A stretch of DNA of 64,000 nt from Apostichopus japonicus (lineage: Eukaryota; Echinodermata; Holothuroidea; Aspidochirotida; Stichopodidae). Shown here in pieces: positions 48,756 through 58,495 of the stretch. Under the pieces are notes generated by a model. That model did not search any database and was not told the origin of the DNA. It saw only the letters and a list, made by a program, of their open reading frames with translations. The first letter of the stretch is position 1. Each line of letters begins with the position of its first letter. The translations under genes were made by a program, and so were the position numbers. The stretch covers positions 27,977,611-28,041,610 of the forward strand of contig NC_092576.1 in assembly GCF_037975245.1 (NCBI RefSeq). Direction: 5' to 3'.

Positions 48756-50180
48756 TCACTGTGTAATACAATGCAAGACAGTAATAGCAATGACACTAAC
48801 AACAAAACACAACATTAGTGTTGTTATTATTTGAAAGTCTAGGATGTGGGAATGTTCGGCAAACGTCTGAGTCGTCAAGACTACGGGTGTGACCAGAACT
48901 GTAGTGCTTGCACAGTGGCTAGAAGGCCAGTCCATGAAATCAGTACCTCGATATTCGATTGGGTCATAACATAACATTCCGTATGTAAAATACCCGGTAT
49001 TCGTTAACCATTTATTAAGGAATATTAACTCGCAATCACAATACCAAGGATTATATCTCAAGTCAATACCAAAATCACTCAATGAATCCAGAATTCCGTC
49101 AGGTAATGATGTCAAGTTATTTGTCGATATGTCGAGAAAATCCAAACGGTTTAATCCATGGAGTGACGAGACATCCAACCATCTGATCAAATTATCGGAC
49201 AGGTGAATCGCAGTCAATTCGTTATTGTTGATGAAAGCATTGGCAGGGATATGGCTAATTTTGTTTTTAAACAACTTCAAAACATGTAGCTTCGGCAGTT
49301 GCTTGAATAATTCCACAGGAATTTGACGTAATTCATTGTTAGCTAAATTCAAATATTCTAGATTATGAGTTTCGTTCCCAAATATGAAACCATCAACCTG
49401 ATTTATGCCGTTATTTGACAGAATTAGATCTTGTAGATTCTTCAGACTACAGAGAGAATAATTTTGTAAACGTTTAAGTCTATTTGAGCTCAACGATACC
49501 AACTCTAGGAGACTGGGAAAGGTACAATCGTTGTGTACTATTAACTTCGATAAGAAATTGCCGTCCAGATGCACTTTGCGGTAATTAACAAGTTCCAACA
49601 GAGCAAAACGCTCCAGACGATTATTATTTAGATCTATTGAGGCTAAATGTTGTAATCCTATGAACGCACCGGGTGAGATGGTGTGTATTTGGTTGTCGAA
49701 TAAGTACAAGTCGGATAGGTTTCGGTTGTTCTGAAAAGATGATGATGGCACGGAATCGATTTGGTTCCTATTTAAGACAACAGTCTCAAGGTAGGACAGA
49801 GTTTGCAGTAATTCGATTGGAATCCTCGTTAGGTTGTTGCCTGCCAGTTTCAGATACGTAATGTATGAATTGTTTCCAACCAACGATTCAGTTACAGTCA
49901 GTATTTGGTTGTCACTCAGGTCCAAATGGTACAAGTTAGGGCAAAAAGGAAGGACAATTTGTCCGGTCTGCAAACGTGGAAGGTCGGTGTTCGTAAATTT
50001 AATCGCCGTCAGCCATGAGATAGAATGTTGTATCGGAAAGTTAGGCACTGTACCACTGTCACCGTCACAGATGACGGCAGTGTAACCGCAATTGCAATAT
50101 TGCGGACAATTATTGCTTGCCTGCACAATCACCAGGTTGATGCAAATCATATAATACCAAGTCAAATTGACATTATACAT
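48756..50180 (-). CDS. LRR-E: intact LRR membrane protein
   Basis: 474 residues, single open exon, same domain order as LRR-A: signal peptide 1-21, LRRNT with Cys25/29/31/38, about 12 LRRs, LRRCT (Cys381/383/404/423), Thr-rich stalk, hydrophobic C-terminal segment, five-residue tail. From about residue 127 to 187 it is identical to LRR-A, while in the first 110 residues LRR-A is closer to LRR-C. This points to segmental exchange. The upstream region is shortened and carries LINEs, so its expression may differ from that of its paralogues. Ligand unknown. Confidence 0.88.
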   Translation of the reverse strand: MYNVNLTWYYMICINLVIVQASNNCPQYCNCGYTAVICDGDSGTVPNFPIQHSISWLTAIKFTNTDLPRLQTGQIVLPFCPNLYHLDLSDNQILTVTESLVGNNSYITYLKLAGNNLTRIPIELLQTLSYLETVVLNRNQIDSVPSSSFQNNRNLSDLYLFDNQIHTISPGAFIGLQHLASIDLNNNRLERFALLELVNYRKVHLDGNFLSKLIVHNDCTFPSLLELVSLSSNRLKRLQNYSLCSLKNLQDLILSNNGINQVDGFIFGNETHNLEYLNLANNELRQIPVELFKQLPKLHVLKLFKNKISHIPANAFINNNELTAIHLSDNLIRWLDVSSLHGLNRLDFLDISTNNLTSLPDGILDSLSDFGIDLRYNPWYCDCELIFLNKWLTNTGYFTYGMLCYDPIEYRGTDFMDWPSSHCASTTVLVTPVVLTTQTFAEHSHILDFQIITTLMLCFVVSVIAITVLHCITQ

Positions 50181-50850
50181 TGTAATAATTAACTGTCTTA
50201 GTCTTGTATTTCAAAAGGATGATTTCCAGTTTTTGAAGAATTCTGCCGAAACAATATATAAAAAAAAATGGATTATAAACGTTTGAAGACTATTCAATGG
50301 GTGGCATATGTTAGTTAAAATATTTAACACGGGAAACGGCGGAACACATATTGAGTTAGGGATGGGCGGGTTAGGGGAGGGTGGGGCTGGGGGGGGGGAG
50401 GGTAGGTGGGGTGAGAACAAGATTTCTCGAACTTTGTCCTCTGAGAAATCAAAAGCGAACTTGAGTCCTAATGACAGTGGGCTAGGTAGGAAGCTATCAA
50501 AATGTGTGATAGGGGAGGGGACGGAAGGGAGAAAGAAACCGATGCGGGCCAGTTTGGTTATCTCCCCCCCCCCCCCACCAATTTTTTTAAACTTTTCCCT
50601 TTTTCCCTTTTATTTCTCGAAAATGTGACATTTATTCTCGACATTTCAAACTGTCGACTATTTTATTTTTCAAACTTTCCTCGTTCATCATCCAACTTTC
50701 GACTTTTTATTCTGAAGATTTCGACGATACTTTATTGAAAGATTCAACTCGTTACTCAATATTAAGAAAATTGTTCATAAAACTATCGACATTTTGCTCA
50801 AGTTATTGGTATCTTACATATTAACAGAGTGTAATATGTGAAATGTTATC
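50181..50850 (-). promoter_or_regulatory. Truncated upstream region of LRR-E
   Basis: Long-class proximal region with G-tracts (50360-50412) and the TTCGAC-motif segment (50635-50790). It then jumps near 50825 straight to the end of block P3 (AGAGTGTAATATGTGAAATG). Block P2 and the CpG-rich P3 core found in the other copies are missing. Confidence 0.5.
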
Positions 50851-50857
50851 AAAATTA

Positions 50858-52235
50858 ATAATAATAATAATAAATAAGTTCTTAATATATCACCAAATAC
50901 CAAAATGCCTCTAGGCGCTTTACAAACCTAAAACAAATAGAAACAAAAAGACAGAGAAATCAAAGGAATAAAAAGTCTAGAAAACACATAAACGAAAATT
51001 AAACAGTATGTTAAATACGAACACAAAAATCTTAAAACACGAGAAGACTATAGAACGGACCAAAACCTATAAAAAACAAAACAAAGGATAAGCACATAAA
51101 ATAGATTTATATAAATTTTATATAAATCGTGGTTTTATCTAGACTGTTACTTTTAAAGTAACAGTCTAGATAAAACCACGAGTATATAAAAGTGACAAAA
51201 TCACGTAGAGAAACTAAAAAGATGTGTTTTTAAAATTTTCTTAAATATGGCGAGATTTGGCAGTCTTTATATCGTGTGGTAGGTCGTTCCAAAGCTTCGG
51301 TGCAGCGACCGAAAAAGCGCGATCTCCGTAGTTCTTGGTTGAGACGGTTTTCGGGACCACGAGGAGTGCCTGCGATGCTGAACTGAGCGAGCGTCCCGGG
51401 GTGTAAGCAGCGAGAAGATCTCTGATGTAACCAGGAGAAAGACCGTTGAGTGACTTGTAAGTAAGCATTAGAAATTTAAACACAATGCGGTCCTTCACTG
51501 GAAGCCAATGGAACTCGTTCTTTCTCAAGGCATTTATGTTAACATCCCTACCACTTACACCCAGGACAACTCGAGCGGCACTATTCTGCACGCGTTGTAG
51601 CTTGACAATGGCAGAATTTGGTAGGCCACAGAGAAGACTGTTATAGGCATCGAGATGAGATGTTACGAAGGCGTGTACAAGTCGTTCAGCAGTCGGCCGA
51701 TCTATATATTTCCTTAAACGACCATTCTTTCATATCCCAAGACTTGCAGAGAGACACACTTTGTTTACATGCGATTGAAGCGAAATGTGTCGGTCCATCA
51801 ACGCACCGAGATTCCGTGCTTCCAGAGCAACATCAACTTTCGTGTCACCAACTTGAATAGTGGAGATATGAGACGGATTCTTTATAAAACGCGAGGAAAA
51901 GTGAAGAACCTACGTCTTGGTGTCGTTCAGCATTAACTTGATGTCTTCATGTCGATGAAGTTGATCCCCTCGAGCCTCAGCAGGATTAAGCACAAGGTAC
52001 AGTTGGGTATCTTCTGCATACATCATTGTCTGAACGCCGCGAGCCTCCATCAGATCCTCGAGTGGTGATACATAGACAGTGAACATGAAAGGTCCTGCAA
52101 CGGAACCTTGGGGCACAGAGCAATCCATGAGATATGTTTCTGATACACTGTTACCAATGGCAACCATTTGCCGACGACCGCAGAGATAACTCTCACACCA
52201 CGACAGAGCGTCGGCACGTAGTCCGTAGCGATCCA
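50858..52235 (-). pseudogene. CR1-like LINE family b, copy 2
   Basis: 5'-truncated element with complete 3' end: (AAT)n tail, 3' UTR with a 53-bp palindrome, the C-terminal segment (AARVVLGVS, FHWLPVKDRIVFK, LWNDLPHDI) and the palm region (VPQGSVAGPFMF). The catalytic box reads YAED instead of YADD, and sequence between the palm and thumb is deleted. AAAATTA flanks both ends (50851-50857 and 52236-52242) as a target duplication. Confidence 0.8.
51128..51180. repeat. Perfect 53-bp palindrome
   Basis: 26-bp arms (CGTGGTTTTATCTAGACTG...) around a single central T, lying in the 3' UTR of the family b LINE. Would form a strong hairpin in RNA or a cruciform in DNA. Confidence 0.95.
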
Positions 52236-52242
52236 AAAATTA

Positions 52243-52291
52243 GATATATCTATGTATCGAATCACTGTTCAATGTAATGTATCAGGCGTAT

Positions 52292-52344
<53 letters not shown>

Positions 52345-52371
52345 CATACACATGTATATATATATATATAA
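52243..52371. repeat. CA/TA microsatellite with shared flank
   Basis: Begins with the same AATCACTGTTCAATGTAATG segment as 40430-40460, then (CA)n, (TA)n and CATA units. Confidence 0.9.
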
Positions 52372-53875
52372 TAATTAGATATGCATTTATATAGCGCTAA
52401 TTTTGTACAAAACATTCAAAAGCGTTCAACAAGGAAAAAGCCAACCAGTCGGGTCAATCAAAATAAGCAAGCCTAAACAGCTACGTTTTTATCTTTATCT
52501 TGAAAGCATCCAGGGTCAAGGAGTCAATACACATCAATTCCACTGAAGTGAATTCCACAACCGAGGTCCTTTGTAGGCAAAAGCCCTATTGCCTAACGTA
52601 TTATGATTGATACGAGGAACATGCAGGGTGATTTGAGAATGTGAGCGCAAAGAGTAAGAACTAGACTTCACCAAGATCATATCACATAAATACTTAGGTG
52701 CATGACCTTTAAAACATTTAAATACTTGCAAGATTAGTTTAAATTCAATGCGTTGCTGTACAGGTAACCAATGAAGAGATTGTAAAGTAAAAGTAATGTG
52801 ACAAAATTTAGGAAGAGCGTAAATCAACCGAGCCGCTCCATTAAGTACCATTTGAACTCTTCGAAGCTTATAATGGCAGGTAAACCAATCATGAGTGCAT
52901 TACAATAGTCAATATGACTAATTACAAAAGCATTAATAAGAGTTTTAGTGCAATCATTATCTAGGAATTTTCTGATATGACGAATATTATAGAGTCCATG
53001 GTATGCCCTATAGCAAACTTTTCCAATATGAATGTCCATTGACATGTTGCTGTCAAGATGAACCCCAAGATTTTTGCACTGTTACATGGCTTAATATCCA
53101 CGTTACTTACTTTTATCATCTGAACCCGAGTCTTAGCAACTTGTTGACGAGTACCAATTAAAAGAAATTCAGTCTTGGAATCATTGATCATTAGCCTATT
53201 GCTGATCATCCAATGTCTTATTTCGAATATAAGTGATTGCATTGTCAGAACAGCCCGTTCCTCAGATAACAGAGAACCAGCATTGAAAGATCAATATAAC
53301 TGTGTATCATCAGCATAACTATGTGCGTTAGGAAGGTGTTTAGAGACAATGGCAAACAACTGAGAAACATAACAAAGAAAAAGAATAGGACCGAGACAGC
53401 TGACCTGGGGTACACCACAATTCAAAGAAAAATCTTTCGATGAGATATTTTCTATAGATACATGCTGTTTTCTGAAAGACAGATAATTGCCAATCCATTT
53501 TTATGCATTATTAACAATATCAAATTGGATACGCAACATGTTCACATGAATATCATGGTTAACAGTATCGAACGCTGCACTCAAATCCAACAGGATTAAA
53601 AGAGTGCATTGTTGTTGGTCCATATTCATTAATATATCACTATGTATTTTCATAAGAGCAGTTTCTGTAGAGAAATGTTGCCTGTATGCAGATTGACAAT
53701 CAGGAAAAGGAGCATGTAATGAACAATGTGAGACAAACTCATTAACTACAGCTCGTTCAACTAACTTGGAAGCATAGCTCAAATTACTAATTGGTCTATT
53801 ACTAGAATAGATAGGGTCCAAACCTGCTTTCTTTAACAATGACTAACGGTAGCAATCTTCCATTTATCAGGAACA
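52372..53875 (-). pseudogene. CR1-like LINE family 1, copy 2
   Basis: Same family as 7283-8940. C-terminal frame 52534-52851 (RLIYALPKF, LHWLPVQQRIEFK, PRLWNSLQW) is better preserved than in copy 1. The palm is broken: LLDLSAAFDTVNHD at 53501-53839, then a stop-containing motif B/C region. The 5' end is truncated near 53875 against a remnant of family 2. Non-functional. Confidence 0.8.
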
Positions 53876-53889
53876 TTACCAACACATTA

Positions 53890-54830
53890 GTAACACATGA
53901 TAAATCCCAGAACATCAGAACAGTTAAGCATTTTTTGTTGTTGAAAAACTGGCGTGACTGCCGAATTGATTTACTTGATTAATGCGATCCACTTTAATTA
54001 ACGTAATGCAATATTACTAACAATTAAGATTAGATTATGAGAAAATAATGCAAACCTGTCATTTCCGAAACCACTCCTGAGCCTATCTATCACCATAACA
54101 ACGAAAACTAAAGACGACAAGAATAATAACAACATCAAGCATAGAAGTATAAAACTTAAGAAATACTTACTTTATAAAGAAAATCTTCTCGAGATAGGCT
54201 TTAAGGATAACCCTCTAGATCCATTGATCGGAAGCTTGAGGCGAATATAGTACATATACCTTATTATTTCTAAGCCTTTCAACTGTACTTTAATTAACCA
54301 GATAGTGCCAAGACTGTCTAAGGCAGAATTTTGAACTGACAAAGAAATATCATTTGGTATAGTACAACCAACAACAAAATGACATAACCAACTTATTTTT
54401 TCGCACAATTAGAATGTCCAATATCACCTAGTTTGTTAATTTATTTGTATCTCTGCCAGCTGCTCTATGTATCACGGGAAGAAATTATATATAATAGTGA
54501 CACGGCTGATATGCTCACAGTCAGGAAGCATTGACAATATTTCTGTTTGAAGTGATTTGCTTTGCGTTGAACTTCCCTCGAGCGATTCGTCTCAAATGAG
54601 TTCTCTTCATAGGCTATGAAACCGTGTTACTAAATTGCAAACTGCTAAAAAGCTATTTTGACTTGCTAAATAGTTGAGAAAGAAGTAGCAGGGATATTAG
54701 TTAATCCTCTCTCGTTTTAGTCATGCAACTGACAGGAAGTTTCCGTTGCCATTAGAACGGTTATAATTTAGAGAACGGGGACTTAAAGTCTCAAAGAAAG
54801 GAACTAAGCGATATAAGTGGCTAAACATAC
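53890..54830. repeat. Cassette block U, copy 4
   Basis: Counterpart of 9894-10795 and 42151-43030; it shows the intact site (ACATACCTTAAAGGTGTCGG, about 54825) that corresponds to the left junction of the Kolobok-like insertion. Confidence 0.7.
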
Positions 54831-55257
54831 CTTAAAGGTGTCGGGAATATTTCAGCTGTGTGAACATAGATATTAGAAAAGGAGGCTGCTATTGCAAACT
54901 TTCCAATCATAGCAAAAGTTGCCCGGACTGGTCCAAATGCTGTATGTAGACGAGAGAAAGTTAAAGCAGTATTAAAGTGATCTATACTTTGTATTTATGT
55001 AAATATGTATCCGAATATGTGAGATCATGAACTATATACGACAGTATGTTTTTCCATGAAATAGTTTAACAATGAAGTCTATAAATTAAGGACTGAGCTT
55101 CAATGTTGGGTTTTATTTATTTTATATTCTCGACGAAGGTCACGACTCGTGAATTTCAAGGTTCCGTTCAAGTGTAAATTTCTTGGGTGGTAATCAAATT
55201 GAGTAGAGCGGATGAAGTACCAACTTTGCTTTGTTTAGTGGTGTAAGTGAAACCAGT
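54831..55257. repeat. Cassette block D, copy 3
   Basis: Counterpart of 43031-43631, including the small Cys-rich reading (CREYFSCVNID, CYCKLSN, SKSCPDWS). Followed by a short (TA)n run (55258-55283). Confidence 0.65.
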
Positions 55258-55283
55258 GTATATATATATATATATATATATAT

Positions 55284-56127
55284 TGTAATGCTCGGGCCGA
55301 CCTCTGGCCAAGGTCGTGCGGAGCGTATGGGGAGCAGTGGCGGAGCCCTGCGGAGCGGCTCTCCGGGTTAATCCCTTGGCTTAGGTATTCCCTTTGTTAC
55401 TGTAGTAATAGTAGGATTAGCCGCGCGCTGCATAGACCATTGTTTGCCGCTATGCGGATGATCCGCCATCACAAACGTTATGGTTATATTCATTACGTAG
55501 CAGTATGTCGTACGATCGTAAAATTCATTCATGTGGGATGGGTGCAGATGTTTTTAGCTAATGTTCTATTAAGGGTTTAAAATGTATTTCGTTTTCGGGG
55601 GGATTATCAGACCTTAGGAAAGCTGCACTCTTTTATCAACCATTCTTAGTCAAAGAGACCCATTGTAAGTTTATGTAAATTAGATCCCGTATATAAGGAT
55701 GTTTTCGAAGGAATTAGGGGACACCTTAATCGAGTTCTTCAACAGCAAGGTCTATAGCGTTGTTTGGTATCTTGGCAGGTTTACGCCCTGAAGCCAATAC
55801 CATTTAGAGCAGGCCTCTGAAGCTGTATTTCATCGTTTTTCTTTTACTTCTCGCCGTATTTATCTGTTACTTCTTAGAGCATTTGAGAGCTGATTTATTT
55901 ATCCTTGTTTAGGACGAAGAAGTCCATTTACATTTATTTTAATAGTCAGTTGCGGAAATAAACCGTTTTATACTTACCTGGATTGTTTGGATAATTTCTA
56001 CTTGTGTTTGACTCCACGCTATTTCGCCGACTTTGTGGCCAATCAAAATACAACACCATCGGCCAAGGATCCTAACCTGCCGGCCTAACGCTACCCAATC
56101 TCAACCCCCACCCCCCAAATCGTTACA
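55284..56127 (+). mobile_element. Solo LTR inserted in (TA)n
   Basis: 844 bp, TGTAATG...CGTTACA with 5-bp inverted ends. Flanked by TA repeat on both sides, consistent with a 4-bp ATAT target duplication. GTATATAAGG near 55689 and AATAAA near 55961 fit an LTR promoter and polyadenylation signal. More GC-rich than its surroundings. No coding region. Confidence 0.75.
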
Positions 56128-56153
56128 ATATATATATATATTATATATATATA

Positions 56154-57419
56154 CACTGTAAACAATTACCCGTAAATTTTACAGTAAATTACTGGCAGCA
56201 GAGTTGCCAGTAATTTACTGTAAATTTTACGGTAAAACACCTCTTGCTGTAAAATATATCTCCAGTACTATACTGTAAAATGTTACAGTAAAAAATCAAT
56301 TACTGTAGATCAATTATTGTAGAAAACAGTACATTACTGTAAAATAATACAGTAATAAAATCAATTACTGTAAATCGATTATTGTAGGAAACAGTATTTT
56401 ACTGTAAATGAAAAATATAAAATTGTTTGCTACTGTAAACTATATGGGGAAACAGTAGTTCTCTGCTATTATTACTATCACTTTTCAACCGATACAAGTT
56501 TTCCATGAAGAAAGTACCAATTCAATCAAACCCTTACAGGAAAAATTCCCATCTGCAGCTGAGAGCTATTAATACGCAATTTCTTGCCTTTCAAACAAGG
56601 TTGCTTACAACATGTGTGTTATTAAGAAAACAAAAACTTACTCAAAAAAAGATAAGAAAAAAAGAGACAAAAACTTCTAAAAGTTGATTTCACATATTAC
56701 CTTTATTGTAATGTTTGTCTTCACGCAAAACAGCTTCTAACACAGTATAAGGTATTGAAATAAAAAAAATGGTATTTATACAAACTGGGCTATAGGCTAA
56801 TAACTTATCAAAAAAGCTAGTATCATAGAATCGATCCGAGTACCATAACAAAGGCATAGGGCCAGCGCATAGGCCTACTTGTGACTAACTTCCAAGTTCT
56901 ACCACGGTGTACGCGTAAGCCTAGCGTTGTCTGTATTAGGCCTAGCCTACGTTAGTTCCTTTGTCATGTAGACCTACCGAGCAACCGCCGTTATGAACCA
57001 TATATTTTGAGAATTACAGATAATGCCAGTCAATTTATTTTTCATATTAACGATCCTTTCAACTGTTAACATTCAATGATCACCAACAATGTCGTAGGTA
57101 GGTCTGAGGCGCGTTAACAAACTGCAACAAGCAAATTATTCAGCTGAACTTCTCCCCTTACTGCATGACCACCAGCACACTGTTAGTGTAGAGATCAGTG
57201 CACCAGCACAGTATCAGATGCCATGCAATGCATTGTGGGAGTCAAGTCGAGTCCAAAATACAGTAATGATGTAGGCCTACTGTAGGTTTCTGAATATATT
57301 CCTGATATTTCATAAAGTTTCAAGAAACGACAGTAAATTACTGTAAACTCAACTTACAGTACGCTGCTGTAGAAAAGCACGGTAAAATACCGTCAAATTT
57401 ACGGTCGTTTCTTACAGTG
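56154..57419. mobile_element. CACTG-ended non-autonomous DNA transposon
   Basis: 1266 bp between CACTGTAA and its inverted end TTACAGTG. The terminal inverted repeats of about 30 bp are imperfect (GTAAATTT and TTACGGT words), and many ACTGTAAA/TTTACAGT subterminal motifs follow. CACTA/CACTG ends suggest the EnSpm/CACTA group, but the target duplication is unreadable in the TA repeat. A 27-bp perfect-arm palindrome lies at 56171-56231. The interior (about 56480-57290) encodes nothing recognised. Confidence 0.6.
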
Positions 57420-57457
57420 TATATATATATATATCTATATATATATATATCTATATA

Positions 57458-57500
<43 letters not shown>
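57420..57500. repeat. (TA)n microsatellite
   Basis: TA repeat with TATC variants between the CACTG element and the second Penelope composite. Confidence 0.9.
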
Positions 57501-57505
<5 letters not shown>

Positions 57506-57608
57506 TGTCTGTTGGCGTGTGTTGGAAAGTAAGATATATCCACAAGAAAAAAATGGGAAAAAATGATACTTTCATTTTCCAACCTTATTACTTAGAACGT
57601 TAAATTGG

Positions 57609-57653
57609 TTACAAAATATTTCGAGCGTTAACACGGCTCTTCTTCAGTAGTAA
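57609..57653 (-). ncRNA. Hammerhead ribozyme-like motif, PLE-1b minus arm
   Basis: Intact core CTGAAGA, helix II GAGC/GCTC, GAAA and helix I TTACTA/TTGTAA (one mismatch). Its PLE-1a counterpart (27258-27302) has lost the invariant G. Confidence 0.6.
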
Positions 57654-57702
57654 TGAAATGGAAGAAACTAGACCTTATTGGTATTTAGCTTAGCATGTAT
57701 GC

Positions 57703-58495
57703 TCATAAAAGAGAGATCTCTGTTGAGCCCATTGTTGTGTGTGTGTTGAGGCGTAAGATAGTTTTTAGTTCCCGGTTGCTTCTTTCATGAGCGGTTTTGA
57801 AGAAGCCGTAGAGAATGACAAATTTATGGTCAGATAAGTTGCGATTGGGGAGATTAAATTGTTCAGCAACAGGGAAACCTGGGTTATTTTTGCTGATACT
57901 TAGTTTGTGATTATTGAAGCGGAGTCTGAACTTTGTGCTGGTTTCTCCAATATAGGTGACCTGGGGGCACTTGCAACAATACAGCAGGTAGATGACATTG
58001 GCTGAGTCGCAACCAAACCTACCAGGTCTCAGAGTAGTGCCTGAGGCCCGGTGGAGGAAAGCGGGGGGGGGGGGGGGTTCGAGGTGTGTGCACACCAAGC
58101 ATCTAGGTTTGTTACAGGGGATGTTACCACTGTCAGGTTCATTACTGGGTGGGGCGAGATTAGTGCGAACCAGCACTGAGCGGATGATACGTGGTTGTCT
58201 ATAGGCTATGACAGGGGGGCTTTGATAGGCTATGACAGGGGGCTTTGAAGAGTTCAGCTATTGTGGGGTCCGAACCTAGGGTGCCCCAAGAAGTCTCAGA
58301 CTCCTTGTTTCTGGCTCCTTCGGTAGAGCGTGTGTTGAGCATCTTGTTGAGGTGAATATATTTGTCAGGTGTTGAGGAGGCGGTGTTGTTTCTGATGAGT
58401 TTATTAAGGATGGGAGAACGGCGGATTAGGGATCCCGGTTTCTCGTTCTTCCGTTTGAGACTTTTGTTAAGTTCGATATGAAGGGACTTACTCAA
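57703..58495 (-). pseudogene. PLE-1b minus-arm GIY-YIG region
   Basis: Best preserved C-terminal module of the PLE-1 family: 57703-58176 reads continuously through the Cys cluster (CNKPRCLVC), the polyproline tract (15 G/C, in frame), NVIYLLYC, TYIGET, RLRFNNH and FNLPNRNLSDH. The N-terminal piece (58199-58495) is separated by a stop and a 25-bp tandem duplication around 58200-58250. No reverse transcriptase in this arm. Confidence 0.75.
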
